Part shown: one piece after another, positions 18,330 through 28,019 of the stretch
Layout of the letters: each line of letters starts with the position of its first letter
Position numbering within the stretch: position 1 is the first letter of the stretch
Source of the DNA: Mycobacterium heckeshornense
GTDB taxonomy: Bacteria > Actinomycetota > Actinomycetes > Mycobacteriales > Mycobacteriaceae
Direction of reading: 5' to 3'
DNA length: 64,000 bases
Assembly: GCF_016592155.1 (NCBI RefSeq)
Contig: NZ_AP024237.1
Location: 2,852,001 to 2,916,000, forward strand
Program-made: the position numbers and the translations under genes
Notes under the pieces: model-generated
Told to the model about the DNA's origin: nothing
The model's input: the letters and a program-made list of their open reading frames with translations, nothing else
Database searches by the model: none

Positions 18330-19215
18330 GTCTGGGTGATCGCCTGAGGCCACACGGCTTCGATGGCGGTCGGCAAGCCCTTGAGCCCATCGCACACCAC
18401 GATGCATACGTCCTGGGTGCCCCTATTTTTGATTTCCGAGAGCACGCGCAGCCAATACTTGGAGCCCTCCCCGTCGCCGTGCTCACCGGCCCACAGCCCC
18501 AGCACATCGCGGGTGCCGTCGACGGTGACGCCCAGCGCGATGTAGATCGGCCGGTTAGCGACGTTGCCATCACGGATCTTGACGTTGATCGCGTCGATGA
18601 ACACCACCGGATACACCGGGTCCAGCGGCCGGTTGCACCACTCGCTCATCGCCTCGATCACCCGGTCGGTGATCGTCGAGATGGTCTGCTTGGACACCTG
18701 CGCGCCGTACACTTCGGCCAGATGCGCGGCGATCTCGCCGTGAGTTAAGCCCTTGGCGGACAACGAAATCACCAGCCCGTCGATCCCTGAAAGACGGCGC
18801 TGACGCTTGCGCACGATCTGCGGCTCGAACGACCCATCCCGGTCCCGAGGTATCGCGACCTCCACCGGCCCGACGTCGGTCAGCAGCTGCTTGGTGCGGG
18901 TGCCATTGCGAGAGTTGCCGCCATCGCGGCCGGCCGGATCATGCTTGGCGTAGCCGAGATGATCGTCCATCTCGCCCTCGGCCGCAGACTCGATGATGGT
19001 CTTCGTGAGCTGGGCCAGCAGCCCGTCCTCCCCGGTCAACCGCAGCCCCTGTGAGCGGGCCCGATCCACCAACTGACCGACCAGCTGCTGATCCAACTCA
19101 TCCAGATCCACGACGCCGGTGTCCGGCGCTTCGACACCCTTCTCGTCGGTGATCACATTAGTCACAGTGCTCTCCTTTTGTCTCAGAAGTTACACCGTTT
19201 AACTTATACACCCCC
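18330..19215 (-). pseudogene. IS256-A transposase, N-terminal part with the element's left end
   Basis: From the start at 19165 (MTNVITDEKG) about 278 codons of a mutator-type (IS256-family) transposase: HLGYAKHDPAGRDGGNSRNG, IPRDRDGSFEPQIV, then FIDAINVKIRDGNV (first catalytic D) and CDGLKGLPTAIEAVWP (second D), ending ...AITQT where IS110 copy 1 begins. The left terminal repeat lies at about 19185-19215 (GGGGGTGTATAAG on the minus strand). Its own C-terminus is not found; IS256-B sequence stands on the other side of the IS110. Confidence 0.87.
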
Positions 19216-19220
19216 TCTAG

Positions 19221-21188
19221 CCCGAAGTTCCCCCTGGTGTGGAGCGGTTTAGTGGGTTGAGCTGGGGTTTTGTGTTGGTGTGCTGACTACGCGAGTCCGT
19301 GGCGGTGTGAGACGCCGAGTAGTTCGAAGGCTCGCCGCTGTAGTGGGGTGGGGTTGGTGATCTTGGTGAATGCCGGCAGGTCGTCGGTGGGCTGGATGTG
19401 GTTGGCGCAGATGGTGGCCAGGTCGGCGAGCAGGCTGGTGAAGCTGTGCACCGGGTAGTCGTTTTCGGTGCGTTTGCGCGCTGCCTTGGCCAGCGCTTGA
19501 TCGGAGCGTTGGGCGGGAGCGACGGGGTCGGCACGTTTGGCGGCGGCGGCGGGTTTGTCGTTGTCCTGGAAAAGGATTGGTGCGAGGGCTTGTTTCATGT
19601 GCCAGCTGATGTAGTAGGACAGCATCCGTAGGAGCATGTGCGCGCGCACCCGATCGGCGAGGCGGTGCCGGATGGGTCGCACGTCCAGTTCGGTGTTGAG
19701 GGTGCGGAAGAACCGTTCGACGTCGGCGAGGTCCTTGTAGCGCAGCACGACCTCGTCGCGCTGCAGTGTCTGGTCGGGCAGGCTGGTGCGGAGCACGTAG
19801 ATGCCGTCGAGGGCGGCCTCGGCGGCGATGGCGTCCTGGTTGCGGGAGAAACTGAACGCTTCGTCGGTGATTTGCAGGTCAAAATGCTTGGCCATCTTGA
19901 ACTTGTTGCGCACCTTGCCCACCCGCAGCGCGATCTTGTCCCGCCCGCGTAGTGGTCGTTTGGCGCGGCGGGTGGCCTCGGCGATGGTCTGTAGTTCGTG
20001 TTCGGTGGCCGCCAGCAGCTCGCCGCGTTTGCGGGCACGCTCATCAGCCAGGGCGGGGTTGTGGCAGCACACCAGCCGCTCGCCGGGGTAGTCGGGGTGG
20101 GTGATCTCGAACAGGTTCTGCTCGTCGAACAGCGACAGCTGCAGCGCCCCGTCGTCGACCAATGCCTTGATCTGCGGGGCGCGCAGCGCGCTGATCCAAT
20201 CCAACTGCGCCGGGTGCAGCTCGTCGCGGATGCGCGCGCTGGTGAGCATGCCCCGATCCCCCACCAGGGCGATGGTGGTCAGCCCGAACCGGGTCTTGAG
20301 CTTGGTGATCTGGGCGCCCAGGGTTTTCGGGTCGGCGGTGTTGCCGTCGAACACCTCAATGGCGATCGGCACCCCGGCTGGTGAGCACAGCAGCCCGTAG
20401 ACGATCTGCAACCGGCCTTTGACCCCGTCGCGGGCATGCCCGATTTTCCCTAACGGGCAGGTGTGGCCCTCGAACGCCGCCGAGGACACGTCATAGAGCA
20501 CCAGGGTTCCGTTGGCCAGATGCCGTGCGGCCAACGAGTTTTCGATGGCATCCTGGCGCTCGACCACCCAGTCCATCGCGTCATACAGGTCATCCTCATC
20601 GGCACCCGCCACGCCCAGCACCGCACCCAGGGTGCTGGTGGCGGTCTCGATGCGCAGCCCGCGCGCCATCGCCAGCTTGGAGCCCGGCTCGATCACCGAC
20701 GCGGCCAGCATGGCGCACACCAAGTCCCGGTTACGCGACGGGGCGGGGTCGATCAGCTCGGCCATGCCCAGCTTGGCGGCGGTGCCCAACACCGCGGCCA
20801 CATGCCCGTGCGGCAGGCTGCGGGTGATGTCAAACGCCCCGGCCAGATCGCCCGTCCCCGGCAGGCCCTTGAGCGCGCGCTGCAGTTTGTCCACCTTGTG
20901 CTCGGGCCAGCGCGACAGGTTGGCCAGCGTGCGGGTTTTCACCTTGCCGTTCTCGCGGTAACTTTCGCGCAACAGCACCGCCGGCGGTGATCCACGGTTG
21001 GGCACCCGCGTCACGTACATGATTACTTTCTAGCACAACAGCAGTACGAGAGTAGCGAATTTAGAAAATGACACGCCGAACAAGTCTTGCGAATACATGA
21101 TTACGCCTTGCCGGCACATGAACACTGAAACACCTGCTCACAAAGCAGAAAGGAAATCAGCCCCCTCTCAGAAGGGGGGAACTTCGGC
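19221..21188 (-). mobile_element. IS1634-A, copy 1
   Basis: Terminal inverted repeats CCCGAAGTTCCCCC (left) and GCCGAAGTTCCCCC (right, reverse complement) bound the element, which is flanked by CTAG at 19217-19220 and 21189-21192, a likely 4-base target duplication. It lies at the junction between the left end of IS256-A and a recombinase fragment. An inverted identical-looking copy lies at 24664-26632. Confidence 0.85.
19287..21020 (-). CDS. IS1634-family transposase, IS1634-A copy 1
   Basis: A 577-residue IS4-superfamily DDE transposase of the IS1634 group. Visible marks: N-terminal RESYRENGKVKTRTLANLS, LYDVSSAAFEG (first D), IALVGDRGMLTSARI (second D), THPDYPGERLVCCHNPALAD, the DGIYVLRTSLP strand, and the YKDLADVERFFRTLNT (E) and VRPIRHRLADRVRAHMLLRM C-terminal block. 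No stop or frame change is present, so this copy appears intact and possibly active. The start ATG overlies the element's leader; no strong ribosome site is visible. Confidence 0.92.
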   Translation of the reverse strand: MYVTRVPNRGSPPAVLLRESYRENGKVKTRTLANLSRWPEHKVDKLQRALKGLPGTGDLAGAFDITRSLPHGHVAAVLGTAAKLGMAELIDPAPSRNRDLVCAMLAASVIEPGSKLAMARGLRIETATSTLGAVLGVAGADEDDLYDAMDWVVERQDAIENSLAARHLANGTLVLYDVSSAAFEGHTCPLGKIGHARDGVKGRLQIVYGLLCSPAGVPIAIEVFDGNTADPKTLGAQITKLKTRFGLTTIALVGDRGMLTSARIRDELHPAQLDWISALRAPQIKALVDDGALQLSLFDEQNLFEITHPDYPGERLVCCHNPALADERARKRGELLAATEHELQTIAEATRRAKRPLRGRDKIALRVGKVRNKFKMAKHFDLQITDEAFSFSRNQDAIAAEAALDGIYVLRTSLPDQTLQRDEVVLRYKDLADVERFFRTLNTELDVRPIRHRLADRVRAHMLLRMLSYYISWHMKQALAPILFQDNDKPAAAAKRADPVAPAQRSDQALAKAARKRTENDYPVHSFTSLLADLATICANHIQPTDDLPAFTKITNPTPLQRRAFELLGVSHRHGLA

Positions 21189-21192
21189 CTAG

Positions 21193-21533
21193 CCGGTTTC
21201 GTGCGCGCCCACCTCGACACCCCTCGCCGCCACGCCAGTCTCGCCGCGCCGCGCAGCAACTGGCTGTTCCCCGGACACTTTCCCGCACAATCGATCACGC
21301 CAGCGCGGCTCGGAGCACGCCTCGGCCGGCTCGGCATTGACGCCCAGACCGGCCACCGCGCAGCGATGCTCCAACTGGCCACCACCGTCCCCGCCGCCGT
21401 CCTCGCCGACCTGCTCGGCATCCACACCACCACTGCTGCCGACTGGGCCCACGCCGCCGGCGGGGACTGGTCGCACTACGCCGCCGAGGTTGCCCGGACC
21501 CGAATCGGACCAGCGATAGAACCCGCCGGATGA
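21193..21533 (+). pseudogene. Integrase-like protein, C-terminal fragment
   Basis: About 112 codons beginning right at the IS1634-A right flank: NWLFPGHFPAQSITPARLGA, LATTVPAAVLADLLGIHTTT, DWSHYAAEVARTR, stop at 21533. The W-L-F-P-G and L-x-D-L-L-G-I-x-x-x-T-A pattern is like the C-terminal end of actinobacterial tyrosine recombinase/integrase proteins, but the strict catalytic residues cannot be recognised. The N-terminus was cut by earlier insertions; the IS256-A end lies on the other side of the IS1634-A. Confidence 0.5.
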
Positions 21534-21681
21534 GGGAGCCGGTGCGCAGATGAGCGAGCGAGGCTGCGGGTCAAACTCGCCACCGTAGATGACCTCGTCC
21601 GCGTCTGCGAGATCGTCAACTACATCGTCAAGAAAACCGTCTTCAATTTCGGAACCGACCCCAACAGAAAGAAAGCGCCGC

Positions 21682-22131
21682 GTGCACATCAATGCCTTTG
21701 TGCCAACACGAGGTGTCGTCCTCGAGAACGATGCCGTTAATGCCGTCGGTGTCCCGCAGGTCGAGATTCACTTGCCGCCCCTTCAGGACAAGCAGGTTCA
21801 CCAGTCAACCGCACCGATCCTGCTCTGCGTCTCCACTGAGAACGGCACCGAGCACGATCCTCAGCTCTTTGTCATCGTTCACGATGCTGGCGGTCAAAAG
21901 CGCGGCAGGCTCGAGCAGATCTGGATGTGGGACGACGTCCCGGACCGCCCGCTAAAGTGGCGGGTCTTCAACCTCATGTTGCCGTTTCTAATCTACGGCG
22001 GCGGAACCTACACATTCGGGGTGTATGCGGGACCAGACGACCAACCGGATCAAGCGCTGGCGTCATTTCTAATCCCGATCATCTTGGACGCGCCAGGTCA
22101 GTTGCCACAGGGGCAATGGCCGCCTCAGTAG
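21682..22131 (+). CDS. Protein of unknown function between two IS1634-A copies
   Basis: From the GTG at 21682 (preceded by an AGAAAG run) a 149-residue acidic protein without signal peptide or membrane helix. It has a beta-rich pattern (PQVEIHLPPLQ, PILLCVSTENGTEHDPQLFV, KWRVFNLMLPFLIYGGGTYT) suggesting a compact cytoplasmic sandwich domain. I do not recognise the family. The reading is open to 21589 but the extra 31 codons are low-complexity Ser/Thr and probably not translated. It is the only non-recombinase gene in the segment enclosed by the inverted IS1634-A copies, so it is either cargo or a piece of host chromosome. Confidence 0.6.
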   Translation: MHINAFVPTRGVVLENDAVNAVGVPQVEIHLPPLQDKQVHQSTAPILLCVSTENGTEHDPQLFVIVHDAGGQKRGRLEQIWMWDDVPDRPLKWRVFNLMLPFLIYGGGTYTFGVYAGPDDQPDQALASFLIPIILDAPGQLPQGQWPPQ

Positions 22132-22249
22132 CTGCGGCGACAGTACCCAACAAACCGGCCGACACCACCAGCGTGGCCACGGCCAGGCACGCCGGATGAG
22201 TAAATCCACCAATAGCATTCGACATCATCGAACAACGCCGTTCACCAGT

Positions 22250-22663
22250 TTCAACCGGGATGTTCCGCAGGAGGTCGTGCGCCGCATCCTCGACCACGAC
22301 TCACCACAGATGACCGCCCACTACGCCCGAATGCACGACACCACCGTCAGACGGGCTTGGGAAGCCGCCCGCAAGGTCGATATCACCGGCCGCACAGTGG
22401 TTTTCGACCCAGATGGGCCACTCTCCGACGCCGTCTGGGCCAAACAGCGCCTGGCCCAAGCAACCCAGGCCCTGCCCAACGGCTACTGTGGGCTGCCGGT
22501 ACAGCAGTCCTGCCCACACGCCAACGCCTGCCTGACCTGCCCCATGTTCCTCACCACCCCCGAATTCCTGCCCCAGCACCGCACGCAACGCCAACAGACC
22601 CTGGAACTGATCACCACCGCACCCCAGCCACATCGCAATCGGATAACGATCGGACCATGCTAA
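22250..22663 (+). pseudogene. Tyrosine recombinase (TnpB type), C-terminal fragment with Cys cluster (T4 remnant)
   Basis: Reads NRDVPQEVVRRILDHDSPQM then TAHYARMHDTTVRRAWEAAR, the end of a tyrosine recombinase catalytic domain with the late His and the nucleophile Tyr, followed by a cysteine cluster (CGLPVQQSCPHANACLTC) and a helix with HRTQRQQTLELI. This resembles the C-terminus of Tn554 TnpB-type recombinases. The N-terminal 80% is missing (break near 22250) and the 3' side is cut by IS1634-B at CTAA (22660). It differs from the T1/T2 TnpB tails, so it derives from another transposon. Confidence 0.7.
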
Positions 22664-24659
22664 CCCGAAGTTGCGGCGGTTTGTCGGTCGGATTTACTGA
22701 TTGAGCTGGTGTTTTGTTGATTTGTCGGGTCGGTTGTTCTGGCTACGCCACTTGGAGGGGGATGGGGGTCTTGATGAGTTCGAAGGCGCGGCGCTGTTCG
22801 GGGGTGGATTCGGCCAGGGTGGGCACGGTGGTGTTGGTGCCGTGGTAGCGAATGTCGTTGCGGGTCAGGGTCGCCAGGTGGGTGAGCAGGCCGCGGAAGC
22901 TGCGCAGCGCGGTGCCGTCGGGGGCGTGGCGGGTGGCGGCTTTGGTTTGGGCAGCTTGGGAGCGTTGGGCCGGTGCGACGGGGTTGTCGCGTAGGGGTGG
23001 GTGTTCGTCGGTGAAGGTCAGCGGCGCCCAGGCCTGGCGCAGGTGCCAGGTCACATAGCAGGCCAGCATGCAGATCAACACGTGGGCTTTGACCCGTTCG
23101 GTGAGCCGGTGGCGGATGGGTCGTAGGTCGAGGTCGTCGGTTTTGATGCTGCGGAAGTCGCGTTCGACGTGGGCCAAGTTCTTGTAGCCGACGACCACGC
23201 CTGGGGCGTCGAGGTCGGTGGCGGGCACGCTGGTGCGTAGCACGTAGATGCCATCGAGGGCGGTTTCGGTGTCGATGCCGGCCTGGTTGCGGTGGTAGGT
23301 GAGGCTGGTGTCGGTGATGGTGCGCTCAAAGTGCTTGCCCATCTTGTATTTATCGATGATTTTGCCGACGGCTTCCCCGATGCGGCCGGCTCCGGTCAGC
23401 CGGCCGGCAGCCACCCGTTCGGCGATGGCGCCCAGGTCGATCTCGGTGGCGGCCAGCAGGGCGGCGCGTTTGCGGGCGCGTTGGGCGGCCAGGGCGGGGT
23501 TGCGGCAGGCGATGAGCCGTTCGCCGGGATAGTCGGGGTGGGTGATTTCGGCGAGGTCCTGGGTATCGAACAAGCTCATCTGCAGCGGCCCGTCATCGGC
23601 GGCCAGCACGGCGATCTGGGGGGGCGCGCAGCGCGGTGAGCCATCCGAAACCAGTTGCGGTGTCTGGGTTGTCATTGAGTTCACGGATTGCGTCGATACG
23701 CGCGGAGGTGATCATGCCGCGATCACCGACCAGCACCAACCGATCAAGCCCGAATTGGGTGCGCACCACCTCGACGATGTCGGTGAAGGCGACCGGGTCG
23801 GCGGTGTTACCGGCAAACACCCGCACCGCCACCGGGCGGCCGGCTGGATCGGTGAGGATGCCGTATTCGATTTGCGGTAGCCCTTTTTTACCGTCCCTCG
23901 AATACCCGCGCAAGGCCAGCTCGCAACACCGTCCGGTCATCCAGGCACTGGTCAGATCAAACAACGCCATCCGCGAGGGATTAGCCTGTGGCCCTAAGTG
24001 TTTGGCAGCCAGCTTCTTTTCGATCGTGTCTTGCCGGTCGGCCAGCCAGTCCATCGCAGCGTAGATCTCGTCGGTGGATGCGGTGGCCACATCCAGATCG
24101 ACCCCCACGGTGGAATCGGCCCACGAGGCCAGCGTGGACAGCTTGGAGGCCGGTTGGATCACCCGGGAGATGATCAGCGCGAACACCAGATCCCTCGACC
24201 GGCACGCCGGCCCCAACAACGCCGGAAACCCCAACTGGCGGGCCATCGCAGCTACCGCCGCCACATCCCCATGCGGCAGTGACCGGGTGATCGTGAACTC
24301 AGACCCGGCCGGCACCAGCACCTGGCCCTTGAGCGTGCCCTCAACCGCGGCGATCACGTCGGCGGGCAGCTTGGACAGGTTCGCCAGCGTCTCGTGGCGG
24401 ACTTTCTTGCCGTCTCGATAGGTGCGGCGCACCAGGACCGACTCATAGCGGCGAACGTTGCCCGCCTTGTCCACATACTTGCTCGGTGTTCGGGCTACGT
24501 GCATCCGCGCTGGCTTCGCCACCACTCAATGGTAATAGATCAACTCAAGCATATTGTGAATCGACACACGATATTCACTGGCTACATTATCAATCCGCAA
24601 ACCGACAGAATCTGAGCTCAGCCGTAGATTCCGTCTACCTCACTTGCCGCAACTTCGGG
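22664..24659 (-). mobile_element. IS1634-B, copy A
   Basis: Bounded by CCCGAAGTTGCGGCGG (left) and GCCGCAACTTCGGG (right), flanked by CTAA at 22660-22663 and 24660-24663. The right CTAA is also the left flank of IS1634-A copy 2, so the two elements abut with one shared tetranucleotide. Confidence 0.85.
22743..24525 (-). pseudogene. IS1634-family transposase, IS1634-B copy A, frameshifted
   Basis: The protein equals the intact 593-residue copy at 57181-58962 except for one extra G in a G run near 23620, which breaks the reading at ALRAPQIAVLAADD. Before the break it has ALFDLTSAWM (first D) and LVLVGDRGMITSARI (second D); after it NPALAAQRARKRAALLAATE and YKNLAHVERDFRSIKT (E). The lesion is a homopolymer indel and could be a real mutation or an assembly error. 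Confidence 0.88.
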
Positions 24660-24663
24660 CTAA

Positions 24664-26632
24664 ACCGAAGTTCCCCCCCTTCTGAGAGGGGGCTGATTTC
24701 CTTTCTGCTTTGTGAGCAGGTGTTTCAGTGTTCATGTGCCGGCAAGGCGTAATCATGTATTCGCAAGACTTGTTCGGCGTGTCATTTTCTAAATTCGCTA
24801 CTCTCGTACTGCTGTTGTGCTAGAAAGTAATCATGTACGTGACGCGGGTGCCCAACCGTGGATCACCGCCGGCGGTGCTGTTGCGCGAAAGTTACCGCGA
24901 GAACGGCAAGGTGAAAACCCGCACGCTGGCCAACCTGTCGCGCTGGCCCGAGCACAAGGTGGACAAACTGCAGCGCGCGCTCAAGGGCCTGCCGGGGACG
25001 GGCGATCTGGCCGGGGCGTTTGACATCACCCGCAGCCTGCCGCACGGGCATGTGGCCGCGGTGTTGGGCACCGCCGCCAAGCTGGGCATGGCCGAGCTGA
25101 TCGACCCCGCCCCGTCGCGTAACCGGGACTTGGTGTGCGCCATGCTGGCCGCGTCGGTGATCGAGCCGGGCTCCAAGCTGGCGATGGCGCGCGGGCTGCG
25201 CATCGAGACCGCCACCAGCACCCTGGGTGCGGTGCTGGGCGTGGCGGGTGCCGATGAGGATGACCTGTATGACGCGATGGACTGGGTGGTCGAGCGCCAG
25301 GATGCCATCGAAAACTCGTTGGCCGCACGGCATCTGGCCAACGGAACCCTGGTGCTCTATGACGTGTCCTCGGCGGCGTTCGAGGGCCACACCTGCCCGT
25401 TAGGGAAAATCGGGCATGCCCGCGACGGGGTCAAAGGCCGGTTGCAGATCGTCTACGGGCTGCTGTGCTCACCAGCCGGGGTGCCGATCGCCATTGAGGT
25501 GTTCGACGGCAACACCGCCGACCCGAAAACCCTGGGCGCCCAGATCACCAAGCTCAAGACCCGGTTCGGGCTGACCACCATCGCCCTGGTGGGGGATCGG
25601 GGCATGCTCACCAGCGCGCGCATCCGCGACGAGCTGCACCCGGCGCAGTTGGATTGGATCAGCGCGCTGCGCGCCCCGCAGATCAAGGCATTGGTCGACG
25701 ACGGGGCGCTGCAGCTGTCGCTGTTCGACGAGCAGAACCTGTTCGAGATCACCCACCCCGACTACCCCGGCGAGCGGCTGGTGTGCTGCCACAACCCCGC
25801 CCTGGCTGATGAGCGTGCCCGCAAACGCGGCGAGCTGCTGGCGGCCACCGAACACGAACTACAGACCATCGCCGAGGCCACCCGCCGCGCCAAACGACCA
25901 CTACGCGGGCGGGACAAGATCGCGCTGCGGGTGGGCAAGGTGCGCAACAAGTTCAAGATGGCCAAGCATTTTGACCTGCAAATCACCGACGAAGCGTTCA
26001 GTTTCTCCCGCAACCAGGACGCCATCGCCGCCGAGGCCGCCCTCGACGGCATCTACGTGCTCCGCACCAGCCTGCCCGACCAGACACTGCAGCGCGACGA
26101 GGTCGTGCTGCGCTACAAGGACCTCGCCGACGTCGAACGGTTCTTCCGCACCCTCAACACCGAACTGGACGTGCGACCCATCCGGCACCGCCTCGCCGAT
26201 CGGGTGCGCGCGCACATGCTCCTACGGATGCTGTCCTACTACATCAGCTGGCACATGAAACAAGCCCTCGCACCAATCCTTTTCCAGGACAACGACAAAC
26301 CCGCCGCCGCCGCCAAACGTGCCGACCCCGTCGCTCCCGCCCAACGCTCCGATCAAGCGCTGGCCAAGGCAGCGCGCAAACGCACCGAAAACGACTACCC
26401 GGTGCACAGCTTCACCAGCCTGCTCGCCGACCTGGCCACCATCTGCGCCAACCACATCCAGCCCACCGACGACCTGCCGGCATTCACCAAGATCACCAAC
26501 CCCACCCCACTACAGCGGCGAGCCTTCGAACTACTCGGCGTCTCACACCGCCACGGACTCGCGTAGTCAGCACACCAACACAAAACCCCAGCTCAACCCA
26601 CTAAACCGCTCCACACCAGGGGGAACTTCGGG
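24664..26632 (+). mobile_element. IS1634-A, copy 2 (inverted relative to copy 1)
   Basis: Same terminal repeats as copy 1 (ACCGAAGTTCCCCCC and GGGGGAACTTCGGG), flanked by CTAA at 24660-24663 and 26633-26636. With copy 1 it encloses 21193-24659, which contains the unknown 149-residue gene and IS1634-B copy A, a composite-transposon-like arrangement. Confidence 0.85.
24833..26566 (+). CDS. IS1634-family transposase, IS1634-A copy 2
   Basis: A 577-residue protein that reads the same as copy 1 at 19287-21020 throughout, including all DDE blocks. It is intact. Identity of two inverted copies less than 4 kb apart means they can recombine and invert the DNA between them, and indicates recent transposition or gene conversion. 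Confidence 0.92.
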   Translation: MYVTRVPNRGSPPAVLLRESYRENGKVKTRTLANLSRWPEHKVDKLQRALKGLPGTGDLAGAFDITRSLPHGHVAAVLGTAAKLGMAELIDPAPSRNRDLVCAMLAASVIEPGSKLAMARGLRIETATSTLGAVLGVAGADEDDLYDAMDWVVERQDAIENSLAARHLANGTLVLYDVSSAAFEGHTCPLGKIGHARDGVKGRLQIVYGLLCSPAGVPIAIEVFDGNTADPKTLGAQITKLKTRFGLTTIALVGDRGMLTSARIRDELHPAQLDWISALRAPQIKALVDDGALQLSLFDEQNLFEITHPDYPGERLVCCHNPALADERARKRGELLAATEHELQTIAEATRRAKRPLRGRDKIALRVGKVRNKFKMAKHFDLQITDEAFSFSRNQDAIAAEAALDGIYVLRTSLPDQTLQRDEVVLRYKDLADVERFFRTLNTELDVRPIRHRLADRVRAHMLLRMLSYYISWHMKQALAPILFQDNDKPAAAAKRADPVAPAQRSDQALAKAARKRTENDYPVHSFTSLLADLATICANHIQPTDDLPAFTKITNPTPLQRRAFELLGVSHRHGLA

Positions 26633-26636
26633 CTAA

Positions 26637-26742
26637 ACCGCCAGCACACCCCACCCGCACGACCGTCATCGACACCGTCCACAACACGAAACACCAGCTC
26701 AGACGACCGCACCGGCACCGGACTCCAGATAACGGTGGCGCG
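26637..26742 (+). other. Short unassigned stretch, possible T4 or TnpC remnant
   Basis: Between the CTAA flank of IS1634-A copy 2 and the cut end of an IS3 orfA. One frame reads TTVIDTVHNTKHQLRRP, similar to the HVTDTVHDANAQL segment on the minus strand near 47800. Because the two abutting IS1634 elements jumped into CTAA, this stretch was once continuous with the T4 recombinase fragment ending at 22663; a small accessory gene downstream of tnpB would fit, but the trace is too short to be sure. Confidence 0.3.
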
Positions 26743-27053
26743 CTTGAGTCCTGCGTTCTCCCGCTTCAGCCTCTTGAGCTCAGCGGACTCCTCGGTCGAT
26801 ACTCCCGGACGCGCCCCGGCATCGATCTCAGCCTGGCGCACCCATTTGCGCACGGTCTCGGTGGTCCCGACACCGAGCAACTCGGCCACCGCGCGCATGG
26901 CTGCCCACTCCGTCTCATGCTGATCGCGGATCTCGGCGACCATCCGCACTGCCCGCTCCCGCAACTCCGGCGGGTACCTCCTCGACGAATTCGCTGACAC
27001 GACTCCAACCCTCCCAAGAAGTGGAGTCTCCGGACATCCCGGGGCGGTTCAAT
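26743..27053 (-). pseudogene. IS3-I left end with orfA (HTH), truncated
   Basis: The minus strand starts with the IS3 terminal repeat GAACCGCCCCGGGATGTCC (27053) and encodes, from 27000, MSANSSRRYPPELRERAVRM, ETVRKWVRQAEIDAG and ELKRLKRENAGLKRA. This is the IS3 OrfA helix-turn-helix plus leucine-zipper pattern. The reading departs from the family at about 26743, where the element is cut. The same orfA, with its true end (AILKTASAFFA...), reappears at the right edge of the window (63886-64000). Confidence 0.8.
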
Positions 27054-27589
27054 AGCCGCTGTTCGCGCACCAGCCGGCCGCCTGACCGCGGGTGACGAGC
27101 CGGGATATGGCCCAGCAGGCCCCGACGCGCCCGAAGCCCGCTGGTGCGCCGCGGTGCCGGCACCGGACTGGCCATCACCACGCCAGTGATCACCGCGAAC
27201 TCGAAAAGTGCCCGCACCGCGGCGATGCGCCGGTTCTGCGTCGCTGGGGCGGCGCCCCGCCGCTCGCACAACCGGACCACTGTCCAGCTCGCAGTGCGCT
27301 TAGGCTGGCTCTGCCAGTCCAGATAGTCGAACAAGTCGGTCGGGCGCACCTCGGCCAGACCAACGCCCGGCTCGGCAAGGAACCGCAAGAAGTTCAACAC
27401 GTCAAACGCATACGCGCGCCGCGTCGCCCGAGCGAAGTTCCTGCCCTTCAGATGCGCCAGAAACCGGTTCACCACCGCGACGTCGTCGCGCTGCCCAGCG
27501 GCGACTTCCCCGGCAATGACGAAGACATCTCCGTCGCCGGCTACCCGAAGCCCCATCGGCACCTCCAAGCCGAAAGCCACCGACCTCAA
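27054..27589 (-). pseudogene. Tyrosine recombinase (TnpA type), N-terminal fragment
   Basis: About 175 codons: LKGRNFARATRRAYAFDVLN, FLRFLAEPGVGLAEV and TQNRRIAAVRALFEFAV form the SAM-like core-binding domain at the N-terminus of tyrosine recombinases of the Tn554 TnpA kind. The catalytic domain is missing, because IS3-I is inserted at 27053. The start codon is uncertain (ATG at 27589 or a little downstream). No matching catalytic half is found in the window, so this is the remnant of yet another recombinase transposon. Confidence 0.65.
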
Positions 27590-27660
27590 GTGTCAGCACC
27601 CACACGCCTCGCTGGTGGGACCTCACTCGCGCCGAGCGTGTCGCCCCGACGAGGGCCGGT

Positions 27661-27875
27661 TAACGGATAACCTGCACACCGCGGTGGCTGCCAAGCACGC
27701 TCCGGCGGTGACTGCGGCGGTCAAGACGATCTTCGCTCACACCGACCCCGAGGAGGTCGCCGCCCAGTGGGACCGGGTCGCTGACCCTCGCGGCGGCGTT
27801 TCCGAAGGTGGCGGCCATGATGGCCGACGCCAAGACCGACGTGTCGGCGTTCACCGCGTTCCCGAAGGCTCATTG
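27661..27875 (+). pseudogene. IS256-C transposase fragment, frameshifted
   Basis: Reads LHTAVAAKHAPAVTAAVKTI and VAAQWDRVAD, then after a 2-base loss near 27786 LAAAFPKVAAMMADAKTDVS and AFTAFPKAHW. This is the segment following the CVVH motif of a mutator-type transposase up to the HW before the glutamate region. It is cut at 27876 by the left end of T5. It is a third, distinct IS256 lineage in the window. Confidence 0.72.
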
Positions 27876-28019
27876 ATATGGAACGAGCACAGGTTCGTTT
27901 CCCCGGATTGGCGCTGCTGCCTGAGGTTTTCCGGTCTACGGGCGTGTCGCTGATGTTCCAGGTGTAAGCCCGCGAGTTAAGGTACTGCCTTGAAACCCTA
28001 GGTGCGAGGAAGGTACGCG

